Source of the DNA: Telmatactis stephensoni
Taxonomy: Eukaryota; Cnidaria; Anthozoa; Actiniaria; Isophelliidae
Direction: 5' to 3'
NCBI GenBank assembly: GCA_029948255.1
Contig: JALIZF010001618.1
Coordinates: 248,001-312,000, forward strand
DNA: 64,000 bases
The stretch's first letter is position 1; each line of letters starts with the position of its first letter. The position numbers and the translations under genes are program-made. Positions 20,970-33,062 of this stretch are shown here, piece after piece. The notes beneath the pieces are model-generated. The model ran no database searches, was not told the DNA's origin, and saw nothing but the letters and a program-made list of their open reading frames with translations.

Positions 20970-23440
20970 AGTATAGGGAAATATTTCAGTTGTCAATACT
21001 GATAAGAAATGGAATAATTGCCTTAATTATGTACCAATATAAATAACATGTACATGTAATTAGAATTCCACTAGCTGATGATGACCACAGTTTGTGGCCC
21101 AAATTTTCAATGAGACGTGTTTCAAAATATTCTCGTTCTCCTACTTATCATCTAACTGTATGCCCACAAGTACAAGTTTAATGGCTAAAGTAATTTTCGC
21201 GGCGTCACTTGGAGTAGTTTGAGAAGCAAATTGGATTTAAATAATTCATAAAACAGCTCATTTTCGAGAAAATTTATCATTAAAACCGTCTTTTAAGGTA
21301 ATTGACTAGAAGTCATTATATATATTGCTCTTAAAGAATAAGGGCGTATCGATATACAACGCTTCGAATGAGGAATTGGGAAGTTCATTTTAGCTATAAA
21401 CAAGCTGAGTAAAACGATGATTAAGAGAAGAAATCTATTGTACCTTCTGTGTCCAATTGGTGGAGTTCTTTTATGTCTCCATAAAGGCTTTGCAGGTATT
21501 TGACTATAATTCTTTATGAGTATTTTTGTCTTATGTCTTTGAAGATCGATTTTCATGTATATTATAGGACTATCAGAGAAAATAGAACTGGGCCGGGGAA
21601 TCAAAAACGGACTTTTAAAGGATATATAATCGATTGTCGGTTTTCAAGTATATATTTATATAATATGTGTAAACTACATATCTGGAAGTACTATATTCAC
21701 GTTTTAATCTTTTTTGGGTTACTTATATGATACTTTATTTATTCATTTATACTTTATTTGGTAATTCTAACTCTTACAATAAAATAAGTCATTCTGCCTA
21801 TAACAATATTTTTTTTTCCATTTAAGACCGCAATTAAGTTGTCTAGATGTGGCCTGATAAAAACATTTTAGTCAAAAGAGTTAAATGATCTTGGCAGGTT
21901 TGACATTTTGTACAATTTGCTTTTCAGTTTAATCTTTATGAAATCCTTGTTTACAGAAACAACAACAATTCAACCTAAAAAATGATCATCTAAATTCATT
22001 TATCAAACATACAAAACGTTGTATAAATGATATAAAACGTGCATTTGCTTGTATTGTGTACTTTAATTGATAGGAGTATTATGTTTTGTGTTAACTACAG
22101 ATCACGGAAAGATTCCATGATGTGGCTGGAATAATACAAAATACAATGCTATCAATAACAGTATGCAACAAGAAACAAATGCACGTTAATTTTCGGAAAG
22201 TCAACCATCGGTAAAAATGATCGACATCAGTGTAGCTTTGCTGTAATAGTATTAAAAGCATTCCTGGATTTCCATTACAGAAATGATTAATTTTCTTTTG
22301 CAATTTAATTGGATTGTTTTGGTAGCTTTTACCATTTTATCAGGACTGAATGTCTTTGGGCCGTAAAAGTTATCAAACCCCACTTTTTTAATGCTGTACA
22401 CTCAGTTTGAATATGAAAAATGTTCTTCTAATTCGTGCTCATACCGGCAAATAGAAAAGATGAGTTGGGCGTTGTATGTAAAAATATTTAATGTAGAGGT
22501 AGTAAGTGTGAGTGCCAGCAGATCGATGAAGAACCACTGTGAGGATATGTTGCTGTGAATTTATTTATTTATATTTATATATTATATAAATACATACCGC
22601 CCAGACTGTAGAATGAACGAGAAATCAAATACAGCACGAGGCGATAGCGGCCGAGCATCATGAGTCTCTAATCCTTAAATGCAAACTGAAAATGAATATG
22701 TAGCACATTTAGTCGCGCGCGTTAATTCTATGCACCTTAAAGCTTTAAAACCTCGCTTTATTTGAAAAGTTTTTCTGCAAATTTCGCCTACGTACGAAGG
22801 TGAAAGAAAAAAAACCCGTTCTTACGCTACACTCGATAAATTACATTTAACTCCAGTGCATAAAGATTACTAAATCCAGATAAACAAAAGTTCTTGAAAA
22901 CTTCCTGCCAACTAACCAATTCAAGCAGCCAGCCAACCAACCAAACCAATGTAAATGTAATTTTTTATCTCATTTATTATTGATAAAAGAATCACGAATG
23001 ATGTTTGCATTTTGTTTTATCTTTTTACAATTGCACATTCAGTTACAGTCAATAATTAATAAAAACAAATACAGTAGTGAAATTCTTTCAGTAAATAATC
23101 CACTTTAAGAATATTTACGACAGTGTGATAAAGCTGAACTGTAGAATTTAATTTTATCTGGTAAATTCTACTGATTGCCTCATAGCCAAATCATATACCA
23201 AGAGTTAGCTATTGCGTCAGTGCTAATTTGTTTATATCAATTACAAACAACATGCACAAAAAAGGTTTTCTGCCAGAAAGGGCGAAAAAAAACCTATTAT
23301 GGTTCCATAATATGCTTCTTTTTATAGCAGAATGCGTGTGTTTTTGTTTTGTTTTGTTATTGTTGTTGTTGTTGTTGTTGTTTCTCATATTCTTGAGTCC
23401 GATTTTGGCAGTTTGATTTTTATTGACCCTTTTTTCAAAA
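20970..23440. other. Intergenic, no recognised gene
   Basis: Long AT-rich stretch with only short frames. A (gtt)n microsatellite lies at 23357-23382. Nothing else can be supported. Confidence 0.5.
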
Positions 23441-23442
23441 TA

Positions 23443-23623
23443 CAGTGGAACCCCGTTAATAAGGACATCGTCGGGACGGGAAAAAATGTCCTTATTAACG
23501 GGGTGTCCTTATAATTATTAACCGAGGTGTCGAAAAAGCTTAGCTTTAATCGGGACTTTGAAATCTGTCCTTAATATCGAGGTGTCCTTATTAAGCGGGT
23601 GTCCTTAGAGCGGAGTTCCACTG
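23443..23623. mobile_element. pogo/Tigger-like MITE, TA target duplication
   Basis: The left tip cagtggaaccccgttaataa and right tip ggagttccactg are flanked by TA on both sides. Tips beginning CAGTGGAAC with TA duplication are characteristic of pogo-type Tc1/mariner elements. Internal gtgtccttattaa-like repeats are sub-terminal. Confidence 0.8.
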
Positions 23624-23950
23624 TAATTTCTACGTTTTTTTTCCAGAACGATTACTTTTTCATGGTCTTTGTCTGAGTCATGCACTATTACGCGAGCTAT
23701 TTTGCGAACCAACGCACAGCGCTATATTTCGGTGCTGATTATATGAATCGAGCTGACCAAGTTGACTGGGCGCCTGGCCTGATTCCCGATATAATCGCAA
23801 CAAAAAAATCTGTGTAAAGCTCGACTTTAATTTTATTACTGCTCGAAGGGCCCGTTTTTCAAAGCTGTATTCCAGCCCTTGTCCACCAGTAAATCCTGCT
23901 CAAGTCTTCAGTCCCCAGTATCGAGGCGTTCGCACTTGTCTCGCGCCTTA

Positions 23951-24202
23951 AGGCTGGTTCACACTAGTGTCGGAATCAGAATCGGAATCGTAAGAAAATA
24001 ACAAAGAATTTAGGGATTAGAATACAAAAGAAAGGTGTTTTTCTTTGTTCCTTCCTTTGTCTTTGATTATGCTTATGCTTGGTCTTATGCTTCTTGCGAT
24101 GCTTATGTCGATGTCTTATGTCACACGCTTGACTTAACTCTTTTGTCTTTTCCTTTGTTTTCTGCTTCCGATTCCGAATCCGACGCTAGTGTGAACCAGC
24201 CT
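23951..24202. mobile_element. PIF/Harbinger-like MITE, TTA target duplication
   Basis: TIRs are aggctggttcacactagtgt and its complement ending ccagcct; TTA flanks both sides (23948-23950 and 24203-24205). Sub-terminal cggaatcagaatcggaatcg has an inverted counterpart at the other end. Confidence 0.8.
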
Positions 24203-24209
24203 TTAAAGA

Positions 24210-26680
24210 TGACTGATGAATGAAGTGCATTGTCTTTTTACGTTCTTAACCAATAGGAGTGCATCACGTGACCGATTGCGAAAGAATGGCCTTTTCTCGA
24301 GACGAAATCACAAAAAAAGATCTAGATGCACCCGCGCGTGCGTTCACTCGTGCCCAGGTGAAAGCGAGCCCAATATCGGCTTAAAAAAGACATTTAGATA
24401 AGCTGCCGATGTTGTCGGTAATAAACTTTTTAACAAGACGCTCCTCGAAGCGTATACTGGTTGCCTGTAGTGCAACCAGCGCAGTACTAATGATCTTTAT
24501 TGAATCGGCTAACTAAAAATAAAGAAATAAAACTTTTGTAAGCCCAACAGCTTGAAAAATAGGAGCTTGTTGTTGTCGAGCACCGGGTGATGCCGGATCA
24601 ATTGGTCCGTCCCTATCTGATCACTGTCAATTTGTCTGTTAGCAACTACTAGTATGGCCTTTGTCCTTCTATTATCATGGGTATTATATATCTCACATGC
24701 AAAAATATTACCTGAGAATATACCAGTTTATTAAACTTTATTTCACGATATATCTAAATTGCTTGCTGTAAAGACTTCTACAACAGCGTTTTTGACACAA
24801 TAACAAATCGTGTATTTTTTCGTTCACGTTTCAAATGTTTTATATATGAAAAAAAGACATTACGTGACCAAACGCGCCAGGTCAAATAGAACCTAGGTTC
24901 CATGCAATATAAATATAAATGGTCTGGTCCAGAATTTCGATATTCAAATTCAGTACAAAAACCTCTCAAAATCTCTTGAATGCTTGAATGAGAAATATAA
25001 TTGACTTGCCTCGTTTAGCAACATGTAGGGTGAGAAATTCGCAGCTCAAAGGAAACACTCTGAATCGCGAGAGCTTCATTTCAAGTACTCCATTTAGAGT
25101 TCGATATTTGGTCAAAGTATTGGAGATCGATCAAGCTTAAAATAACAGCCCATTCTGAATTAAGCTCTTATAAGTGTCTAGGTATATCTCGAGTTAAAAG
25201 CTCCACTTTACATTGTTTTACTGCTAGAAGAGCCTGTCTCTGAAAGCTTTTTTTTTGGTTGTCGGCCATCTTGCATTCCTAAAGTTCCTGACGCGTTCAC
25301 TACGAAGAGTTCGCACTCGCTCAAAGGTGATGAATGAAGGGCACTCACTGTTTCTTACGCTCTTAACCAATCAGGAACTGTAACACGTGACCAATTGCGC
25401 AAGAATGGCATTTTCTCGAGACGACAATCGGAAAAAAAGAAGAAGAAAAAAAAAAAACATTTGCAGTTAATAACTCGTTCCCGGCCTACAGCCTGGGCAC
25501 GAGTAACTAGACGCACCCGTGCGTTCACTCGCACCCAGGTGACAGCGAGCCCAATATCGGCTTAAAAAAGACATTTCGATAAGCTGCCGTTAGGGTAAGA
25601 GCGATTGACATGTTGTCAGTTATAAACTTTTTAACAAGACGCTCCTCGAAGCGTACACTTTGCACAGTTTCGTATGCTAGGCAAGAACAAGAAAAAGCCA
25701 AAGTATTTTTGGAACAAACGCAAATACGGTGAGCTACACGCAGTTTTGAGAATGATGTCGAAACAGAGACCACAACCTGCTGATCACCAATTTCATCGCA
25801 CAAAATCTACAATTGTCTCTAGAAAATCTTAAGCTAAATCTATAATTCACATTTATATTATAGCCCATTACAATTTTAACATTTTCACTTACCATTCATC
25901 AATAGTATGTCCAACATAGGTCACGTACAGCTATATTTTCAGTAGACAGCTCCGAACGAATGTGCACGTCACATGCACGAAATATAGAAACTTCGAGTTA
26001 TGAATTGTTTTTCTACCAAATTAGTTGCAAATAAGCCACTAGAAATATCCAAGTCGTAAATGACGATAAATAATCCTTGAATTAATTTTATATGATTTAT
26101 CAATTGAATTCGTACTGTATCCAGCATTTTCCTCACCGAACAGGACAACTGTGAATTTTCTTCAATCCAAGATAATCTGTAAGACTTGTAATAGCTTTGA
26201 AAGCTTTTAAACTCATCAATAATTGGACTTTGAATTCGATAAAAAGACATTTATAAGGAAGGGGGATGTTTAAAAAGTTCAACATTCTTTATCATTTTGA
26301 CCACTAGTAGCCATTACTGTTTACATTTTTAACTTTCCCGCGTGTAACAAGAAGCCCCCACGACGCATGCGCAGACAAATTTCCCATCTGCTGCGCTGTA
26401 ACCAACTGAGCTATGAAGGAAATACGTGTAGAGTATAGTATACGTTGCAGACCATTTATTCTCAACATTTAAGAGATTGCTGAACCATGGTTGTTCTGAC
26501 ACATGTAATTCAGATCTTTTCATGGTTAAAACCGTTTTGAACTTTTGAGCTTTTTTACCTATGGAGCGAGCAGGTCTCATGCAGTTTTAGTTATAGAAAT
26601 GCTGTCACCATAGCAAAATAGGAAGCGAATCGTTTACAGAATTGGTTTGAATGTCTTTTTGTACATCTCAGAAAGAGTGT
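24210..26680. other. Intergenic with a duplicated block
   Basis: Bases about 24215-24440 (including cgagacgaaatcac, acagcgagcccaatatcggc-like and aacaagacgctcctcgaagc) recur at about 25330-25660 in the same orientation, interrupted there by an insert with gttcccggcctacagcctgg. No gene was recognised. Confidence 0.55.
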
Positions 26681-26689
26681 GGATTGATA

Positions 26690-27290
26690 GAAACGACAAA
26701 ATTGACGAAGGAGTAACAGAATCGACAGCCTGTTGAAGCGTCATAGCAGCACGCTCTTCCATTTATATTAGCTAAATATGACTTGATCATAATTTGTTTT
26801 TGACGAACGATATTTTGAAAATGTAATAAAACTACTGGTAGTCTGTATTTTATCCTTCATATTTTAACACTGGCTAGAACAGACATTCAAACCAAAATAT
26901 TAAGGAGTCAAAACGAATGTTGAAGGCGTTTTGTACGGAAAGAGTACTGAGAATCGACAAAATCGACCAAGCGATTACAAGAGCACACTTCTTTCGTATT
27001 AACTGAATATAACTTGAGTATAATTTGTTTATAATTAACGAACTGATATTTCCAAACTGTACTAAAACTACCGATAGTCAACATTTTATCCTTTTATGTA
27101 AACACCAGCTAGAAGCAGACAAATTAGTAAGATATGGAGTAATATAAAACGAATATTAAATGTCGTTTTTGTAAAACTTCGAATCGACAGAATCGTTGAA
27201 ACGTTTAAGAGCTCGCTTTTACATTTATATTAATTGAATATGACCTTTGCTTGTTTTCAACGAAATATATATTCCCCGAAAATTGATTGT
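26690..27290. repeat. Diverged tandem repeat, about 240-bp unit
   Basis: Three consecutive units share aatcgacagaatcg-like, ttatattaattgaatatgac-like and aaactaccgatagtc-like blocks (about 26690-26930, 26930-27180, 27180-27290). The copies are 20-30 percent diverged by eye. No coding content. Confidence 0.6.
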
Positions 27291-27940
27291 TTTAAAACTC
27301 TCTTTACATGCAGCTGGCAGCCTCAGGGCTCCAGCCCCTGTTCATATCTAAGCCTATTTTTTCGCTTTTGCGAAAATCATCTTCCCACTCTTTTCAAAAC
27401 GGCTTCGCTCAACAGGGGAAGTCCCGTCCCTCAAATAGATCTGCTACTGACTAAACAGGGAGGGGAGGGGTGGGTCTTGGGAGACCGGTAGCGCCGTGGC
27501 GGCGCCCTGTTCAAGGATCGGTGTTTGTAGGCCGCAAAGACGAAAGCGGTAGAAATGAGAGATCTATGCCAAAAAAGACATGATTATTGCAAAATCTTGG
27601 AAATGAAAGGATGACTTGTCGCTATATACATTTACTATAGATATGCAAATATCATCAATTCGCTAATGTCGAGCTTGGGCTGCCTGCGAGGAGACCAAAC
27701 ATGCACTGTCGCCGGCGGAACTGTTAGTGTTTTATAAATTCTTGATTCTCATATAAACATTGATATTCAGTAAACAATATTAGCATTAATTAATGATGCC
27801 TTTGTTCTCTTCAATCCTTTTAGTTAAAAATCCTTATTTTAATCACTAAACAAACATTGATATTACTCTTTTCTTTCTGATCTGATTTGATCTGGTTCAT
27901 TTGAGCTCGTAAGCTTCCTAGCTAGTTCTTAGGGGCTGTT

Positions 27941-28053
27941 TATATGGAGACGAGCCAGCCGGTAACCGGGCTGACTTCTTTTGTTCTTTGGCCCCCAGGG
28001 AAAAGAAAACAAAAGAAGTCAGCCCGCTTACCGGGCTGGCTTGCCTCCATATA
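27941..28053. mobile_element. Palindromic MITE (TATATGGAG...CTCCATATA)
   Basis: Arms tatatggagacgagccagcc and ggctggcttgcctccatata are joined through cttcttttgttctt/aaaagaagtc inverted blocks. The interior gggaaaagaaaacaaaagaa resembles that of 30974-31081, so these may be one family. Confidence 0.75.
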
Positions 28054-28478
28054 GGCGGATCTTTGTTTACAATTTTTGCTCATTTCCATAGGCATTTCTC
28101 TTTTCAACCAAATTAACACCAAATCACCTCTGATTATTCAAAGGGCATGGCAAAACTAGCTTTCATTAAAAATTTGAGCGTGGCACAAGCAATAGTTTTT
28201 GCGTGATGCAGTTTTAAAAACTCTAAATTTTACAGAGAATGTATGGGCTCATTAGCGCTTTTGCCATCCAGAAATTTGAAAGCAAATTGGAGGCCGGATA
28301 TCTCGCACAATATTGCATACAAAGAGCTAAAAATTTCGGAGACAACTTATATTAAAAAGCTCTTAAAAGCTCTTGAATTTTAACCGTATGTAATGAAGCA
28401 GAATGTAAACATTGACGTTAGCAAAGTTCCTCCTATAAACAGCTCCTTAGCGTAACAAAGGTTCCGGGCGTAATATAT

Positions 28479-28626
28479 TTTGGTCTTGGCGTAATTGTTA
28501 TTGTGGTCATGAGTCATTGTTGAGACTTACTCTATTAACTTGCTTTAAATAACCAAGTTTAATAACCAAGTTAACGGAGTAAGTTTCAACAACGACTCAT
28601 GAACACAACAACATCTAAAACCAAGA
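28479..28626. mobile_element. Palindromic MITE (TTGGTCTTGG arms)
   Basis: Inverted arms ttggtcttgg...gagtcattgttgag...acttactc and their complements ending aaaccaag meet near 28550. Arms are about 70 bp with moderate divergence. Confidence 0.65.
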
Positions 28627-28674
28627 AAGGCCTACTAACCAATAAGTGTGAAATTACAGGTTACATGACTACAT

Positions 28675-28748
28675 TGTATAGGATCGAACTCGGGACCTCT
28701 TGCACCGAAGGCCGCGCACTAACAAACTGTGCCATCCTTGCTCTTAAA
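28675..28748 (-). mobile_element. tRNA-derived SINE head
   Basis: On the minus strand the sequence has a tRNA-like A box (ggatggcacagtttgttag) and B box (gagttcgatcc) about 35 bp apart. Stem pairing is poor, so it is a tRNA-derived SINE fragment, not a functional tRNA. It abuts the octamer minisatellite. Confidence 0.55.
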
Positions 28749-29100
28749 AACGATGACTAACTGATGACTAAATGACTAAATAACTAAATGACTAAATGCC
28801 TAAATCAATAAATGACTAAATCAATAAATGACTAAATGACTAAATGACTAAATGACTTAATGACTAAATGACTAAATGACTAAATGACTAAATAACTAAA
28901 TGACTAAATCAATAAATCAATAAATGACTAAATGACTAAATGACTAAACGACTAAATAACTAAATGACTAAATCAATAAATAACTAAATGACTAAATAAA
29001 TAGATAAATAAATGACTAAATAAATAAATGACTAAATGACTAAAAAAATAAATGACTAAATGACTAAATGACTAAATAACTAAGTGACTAAATGACTAAC
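28745..29100. repeat. Octamer minisatellite (ACTAAATG)n
   Basis: About 40 units of actaaatg and variants (aataaatg, actaaata) over 350 bp. Imperfect, hence older than the hexamer array at 15 kb. It directly adjoins a SINE head and may have grown from a SINE tail. Confidence 0.95.
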
Positions 29101-29149
29101 AGGTTTTAACCTGCATCATCTCTCTCATAAAGAGACTTGTAAATAGTCT

Positions 29150-29285
29150 TCCCAATGTTTTTGGGAGCATTACAGTCGAGTGGAGAAGTACGAACAGCTA
29201 GAAATTATCCTTTCAAAATTATCCACTTGCCCAAGACAATAAATGTTGCAGACATGCGCAGATGTTATCACTTGCTGCTATATTT
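29150..29285 (-). repeat. Dispersed repeat related to 49999-50250 and 51130-51380
   Basis: Contains agaaattatcctttcaaaat and gatgttatcacttgctgcta, which appear inverted in the two copies near 50 kb. The TIR-like tip agcaagtgataacat suggests a MITE family. Confidence 0.65.
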
Positions 29286-29416
29286 TTGTGGTTCTCTAAT
29301 GTCAGTGCTTAACAAAAAACATGGTTTAAAAGGTATCACATAATTTTAAATATATATTTAACATATATATCTATATATATATCTAAAAGTTGCAGAATTT
29401 TTGTGTTTAAGTGTAT

Positions 29417-29565
29417 AGAGTGATGGCACTTAATCCGTGAAACAAAATCTAATAGTCAGTGTCTAATAGTCTAATCAAAACAAAAGCGACGGAAAACAAT
29501 GGAAATAGTGTCTACTGATGTCTTTTAAACTAATATCTATTTCACGGATTAAGTGCCATCACTCT
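29417..29565. mobile_element. MITE, AGAGTGATGGCAC...GTGCCATCACTCT
   Basis: Perfectly inverted tips with gcacttaatccgtgaaa inside. Same family as 3279-3421. Confidence 0.8.
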
Positions 29566-29734
29566 ATTATAATAATATAGTAATAAGTTTATTGTCATTA
29601 CTAGGTAAAAGTAATCCACTTTCCTTACATTTATCAGACTTGTTTTGCAGAGCCGGCTTTAATTACAGATAAAACAGCGAAACAAAACTGGCCTGCATCC
29701 TACTCTAGCTATTTTCGATACATAATTCTTGGGG

Positions 29735-29880
29735 TGCATGTGACGTCACGGCAGCCATCTTGGTTGACCTTCAACAAAAGATTTCTAATTAGCGTTTATT
29801 GTTTGGTCATCCAACATGGCTACCGCTTCATTGTCTTTGGATACCCAAAGGTATGGATGCACCCCAGCAATTATTGATAT
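29735..29880. repeat. Palindromic repeat, inverted copy at 51390-51540
   Basis: Outer tips ttggggtgcat and atgcaccccagcaa are inverted. Internal blocks tgacgtcacggcagccatct and aacaaaagatttct recur in reverse orientation at 51390-51540. Confidence 0.65.
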
Positions 29881-30224
29881 CGAGAATTGACATCAATTAA
29901 TTGATTGCGATCGAGAATTCATTTCTTTGGGTTTTGACCAAAAAAGGGATCACGAGTTTTGACCAAAAAGCTCAGTTTTGCAAGAATGAAACACTGAAAA
30001 TAGTTCTCCTTCGCAGCCGTTATTAGGGCCGGGTTCCCTGTGGTCATTCCTCGAAAAAGCCAGTTATCAAATAATTTTGCTGGGGGCACTGTCTAAGATG
30101 TAAAAAATTTAAATGAATTGCAAGAATTTTTACGCGAAAAAGTACGACATTCCGTTAAACGTGGCTAATTATTCAACGATCGCTTAAGACTAAAATACCC
30201 TTATTGGATCCAATTCACACAGTA

Positions 30225-30570
30225 ACATGTTGGTAATGACTTCCACTGCTTAATGTACCTTATATATAAATTCAGCGCCCATATCATAATATAACTCGAA
30301 AGTGCGGAGTTTTGGTCCTTCTAACAACTTTATACTGACTTTGACGCGCGTGATATTTTCCAATCTGGAGTGCCTTCGATTTAAATAATTATCACAGCGC
30401 ACTAGCGGTAGGTAGACTGCTTATGTCTCACAGGTCTCAGTATTTGAACACAAATATTTTGAATAACGAGATCGCCAACCAAATTGTCAACATAAAATCT
30501 CTTGCATTCGATATGCAAATGAATTTCAAGCCCAAAACACAGACATGCGCAGACAAATTGTATACATGCC
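30225..30570. repeat. Dispersed repeat, copy B (copy A at 19590-19930)
   Basis: Same block order as copy A: taatgacttccact, then tactgactttgacgcg, then ttgcattcgatatgcaaatg. Several indels separate the copies. Confidence 0.75.
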
Positions 30571-30973
30571 TTAAAATATAAACTAAAAAGCAGAACAAAG
30601 CTGCAAATCACAAAGAGCAGAATACATTAAAACAGAATAGATGAAAAACAGAGCAGAACACAAGAAACAGAGCATAACAAAAAGTTGTAACATGTCATAG
30701 CTGTCATCAATAGTTGTGGGAGGTATTCATTGAGAATTGTGCGTACCTCTAAAAATACATGGCTAACGCCACTGGATGTTTTCATTTTATAATACATTAA
30801 TGTTATTACACTAGGATAGTTTATTACGCTATGACACAAACGTTATTACTGCTAGGAACCTTTATCAAGCTTAGAACCATTTATTACACTTGTACCGGCC
30901 CCACAGCGTCCTCTCCAGTTTGTACTTAGACGGTCTGTCGACATTATTTCATAGTGATCCGACAGTCAGGATC

Positions 30974-31081
30974 CGTTCACATGAAGGCGAGTTTTGTTTT
31001 AATTTTTTGTTTTCTTTTCCCTGGGGACACAAAACAAAAGAGTTATCCCTGCTACCAGGGACAACTCGCCTTCATGTGAAC
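30974..31081. mobile_element. Palindromic MITE (GTTCACATGAAGGCGAGTT arms)
   Basis: Arms gttcacatgaaggcgagtt and aactcgccttcatgtgaac are perfectly inverted around a ccctggggacacaaaaca core. Confidence 0.75.
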
Positions 31082-31221
31082 GGGCCCGCAGTCGTGAACC
31101 TGACCTTGTCAGCGTTTATGGGGGCCTTTCAAAGCTAGTGCATTACGCTTACACGGGCAAACAGTATTTTGCAGCTAAATACACAAATGCCATGCATACC
31201 TAGTCAGTGCTAGGACCAGTG

Positions 31222-31222
31222 C

Positions 31223-31306
<84 letters not shown>

Positions 31307-31360
31307 TGTTTGTTTGTTTGTTTGTTTGTTTTTGGTTTTTGGTTTTTATATATATATATA
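31222..31360. repeat. Compound microsatellite (GATT)n-(GTTT)n-(TA)n
   Basis: (ttga)n at 31222-31302 passes into (gttt)n to 31331 and (ta)n near 31349-31360. Confidence 0.95.
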
Positions 31361-31558
31361 CATTGTAAGGCCAAAAAGCCGTTTTAGTATGGACAAGAGA
31401 CGTAATGTAGTCGTAACAACAAAGAATCGTTTTAACATTATTCGGCTCTTCTGACAGAGGAAGAATATTTAAAAGAAATACGAAATATTATTGCATCTGT
31501 CAAAGAAGAAAACGGAGAGAATAGCAACCGTTGCACAGCAACGATATATACAACACAA

Positions 31559-31617
31559 CACTTTTGAGTTTCAAAGACATGTTTCGACTTGTCGCAAAGC
31601 CATCTTCAGTTAAGTGT
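31559..31617 (-). ncRNA. Candidate hammerhead ribozyme (Penelope-type), minus strand
   Basis: Read on the minus strand, the conserved core is present: CTGAAGA (31609-31603), a stem II hairpin closed by ggctt/aagtc, GAAA (31585-31582), a minimal stem III, and cleavage triplet GTC (31578-31576). A distal stem I pairs CACTT with AAGTG across an internal loop. Type I hammerheads with near-absent stem III are known in Penelope-like retroelements, and this lies at the 3' side of a Penelope endonuclease fragment. Activity is not shown. Confidence 0.6.
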
Positions 31618-31739
31618 TTACAAGTTACATAGTATAAATGGAAATAAGGTTGTTTATATATATATAATTACAACGGACAAAAATGCATTAAAAGATAAGT
31701 ACAAGATAAACAAATAGAACAAACAATCTAAAGTTACAA

Positions 31740-31935
31740 GTTAATGGTTGTATTATAATGTTTGTTTAACTGAGTGTTTAACTCGGGTTTACAACTTTCA
31801 ATACGAAGAGCTTCTTTAATTTTTAATTGATAATCACTAACAGCAGAATCTAATATGATAAAACAATCAGGGGAAACAACTTCCCTACAATTAGGTGAAG
31901 AAGCTAAATGTAACTATGTAACTTGTAAATTAGCT
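31740..31935 (-). pseudogene. Penelope-like element endonuclease C-terminus
   Basis: The minus strand reads LASSPNCREVVSPDCF, ILDSAVSDYQLKIKEALRIE and KPELNTQLNKHYN in one frame. This matches the C-terminal part of the GIY-YIG endonuclease of Penelope-like elements (FQLKIKEA...KP.LN.QL). Only about 60 residues remain; the reverse transcriptase is absent. It is bracketed by two inverted hammerhead-like motifs. Confidence 0.75.
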
Positions 31936-31936
31936 T

Positions 31937-31994
31937 CACTGAACTGAAGATGGCTTTGTGACAAGTCGAAACATGTCTTTGAAACTCAAAAGTG
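31937..31994 (+). ncRNA. Candidate hammerhead ribozyme (Penelope-type), plus strand
   Basis: CTGAAGA (31944-31950), stem II ggctt/aagtc, GAAA (31968-31971) and GTC (31975-31977) occur in hammerhead order. Distal stem I pairs CACT (31937-31940) with AGTG (31991-31994). It is an inverted copy of the motif at 31559-31617 with a few substitutions, one (G to T in the stem II loop) outside the core. Confidence 0.6.
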
Positions 31995-32482
31995 GTTGTG
32001 TTGTCTTTCAAATTAATATTTTCTTTGGTGCTTTTGCGCTCCTATGGAAACGATATATGTCAGTACACCCTTAATTGCACGAAAGCGTTTCAACTTAGAA
32101 TTTTTCAATTCAAATTATTGCATAGAATATTGGCTACAAATGACTTTTTAAATAAAATCTGTCTTTCTCCAAAAGATTCCTGTACTTTTTGTAACACGGG
32201 AAAACAAACCTTGATACGCCTATTTTACAAATGTCCCGAAACAAAAGCCTTTTGGCCGGATTTCAATAAATGGATACAACCAAACCAAATAAAACAAACA
32301 GTTATACTATCTCCTGATGTAACTCTTGGTCTGAGACCAGAAATTTTTGAAAATACACAACAATATTTTGTTTTTCTGATAGCAAGGTTCTTTATATGGA
32401 AGTGTAAAATACAAGAAACCCTCCCAAAAATAGAGTGTTATGGACCCTTCTTAACAAATTAAAGCACATAGAATTCTCGAAA

Positions 32483-32486
<4 letters not shown>
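31995..32486 (+). pseudogene. LINE 3' end: zinc-knuckle region of a non-LTR reverse transcriptase
   Basis: The frame to 32462 contains RIFQFKLLHRILATNDFLNK followed by a C..C...H/C arrangement (SCTFCNTGKQTLIRLFYKC) and ETKAFW, the zf-RVT region found at the C-terminus of L1/L2-type reverse transcriptases. A poly-A run at about 32487-32510 follows. The reverse transcriptase core is missing, so it is 5'-truncated and dead. Confidence 0.75.
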
Positions 32487-32513
<27 letters not shown>

Positions 32514-32519
32514 GAAAAC

Positions 32520-33060
32520 CATGGAAATCAGGATAATGATCATAACAACTGAATCCTATACCGCATTTTCTGATTTGATTTATACTAAAACAAATTGAAT
32601 ATATGACTATTAACATGTATTAACAATCTCAAATGGGGAACTTGAAACGTAAACTTGAATTTACGATATATGATTATAAATAATTATTTTTTATGTACAA
32701 AGTTAAAGCGTGAAGTGTATAGTGTTGTGTAAGTGTATGTTTGAGTATGTGTTTGTAAAAAAATATCACAAAGCTGTTAATATAGTTGTAGACGTATACC
32801 TCAGTTGTAAAAAAAATTATGTATTGTGAAAAACCTTGAAAAACAAAACATTCTTCGGGCTAGTGTGCACGTATGTTAGTATATTTGAAAAAGATGACTT
32901 CATACTCTTGAATAAATTGGAATAAATTAATAAAACAATACTATATTTCCATATGTATTGATGAATAAAATTCAAATTTCCTGTTCGACAAGCAGAACAA
33001 CCGAATAATTAAATTTCAACATATTGTAAACAACTGATGTGATTGCCATCGTGAGTGTGA
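32520..33060. other. Non-coding, upstream region of the polycystin-1-like gene
   Basis: AT-rich with no gene or repeat recognised. It would contain the promoter of the gene starting at 33063 if the first-exon call is right. Confidence 0.4.
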
Positions 33061-33062
33061 AG

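Noticed and set aside
20771..20996. Lys/Arg/Glu-rich or Ser/Phe/Leu-rich frame
   Set aside because: Low-complexity polypurine tract, not a gene.
28745..29100. CRISPR-like array
   Set aside because: Contiguous eight-base units without spacers in a eukaryotic sequence; an ordinary minisatellite.
31992..32462. Novel 156-residue host gene
   Set aside because: The sequence is the zinc-knuckle end of a LINE reverse transcriptase followed by poly-A.
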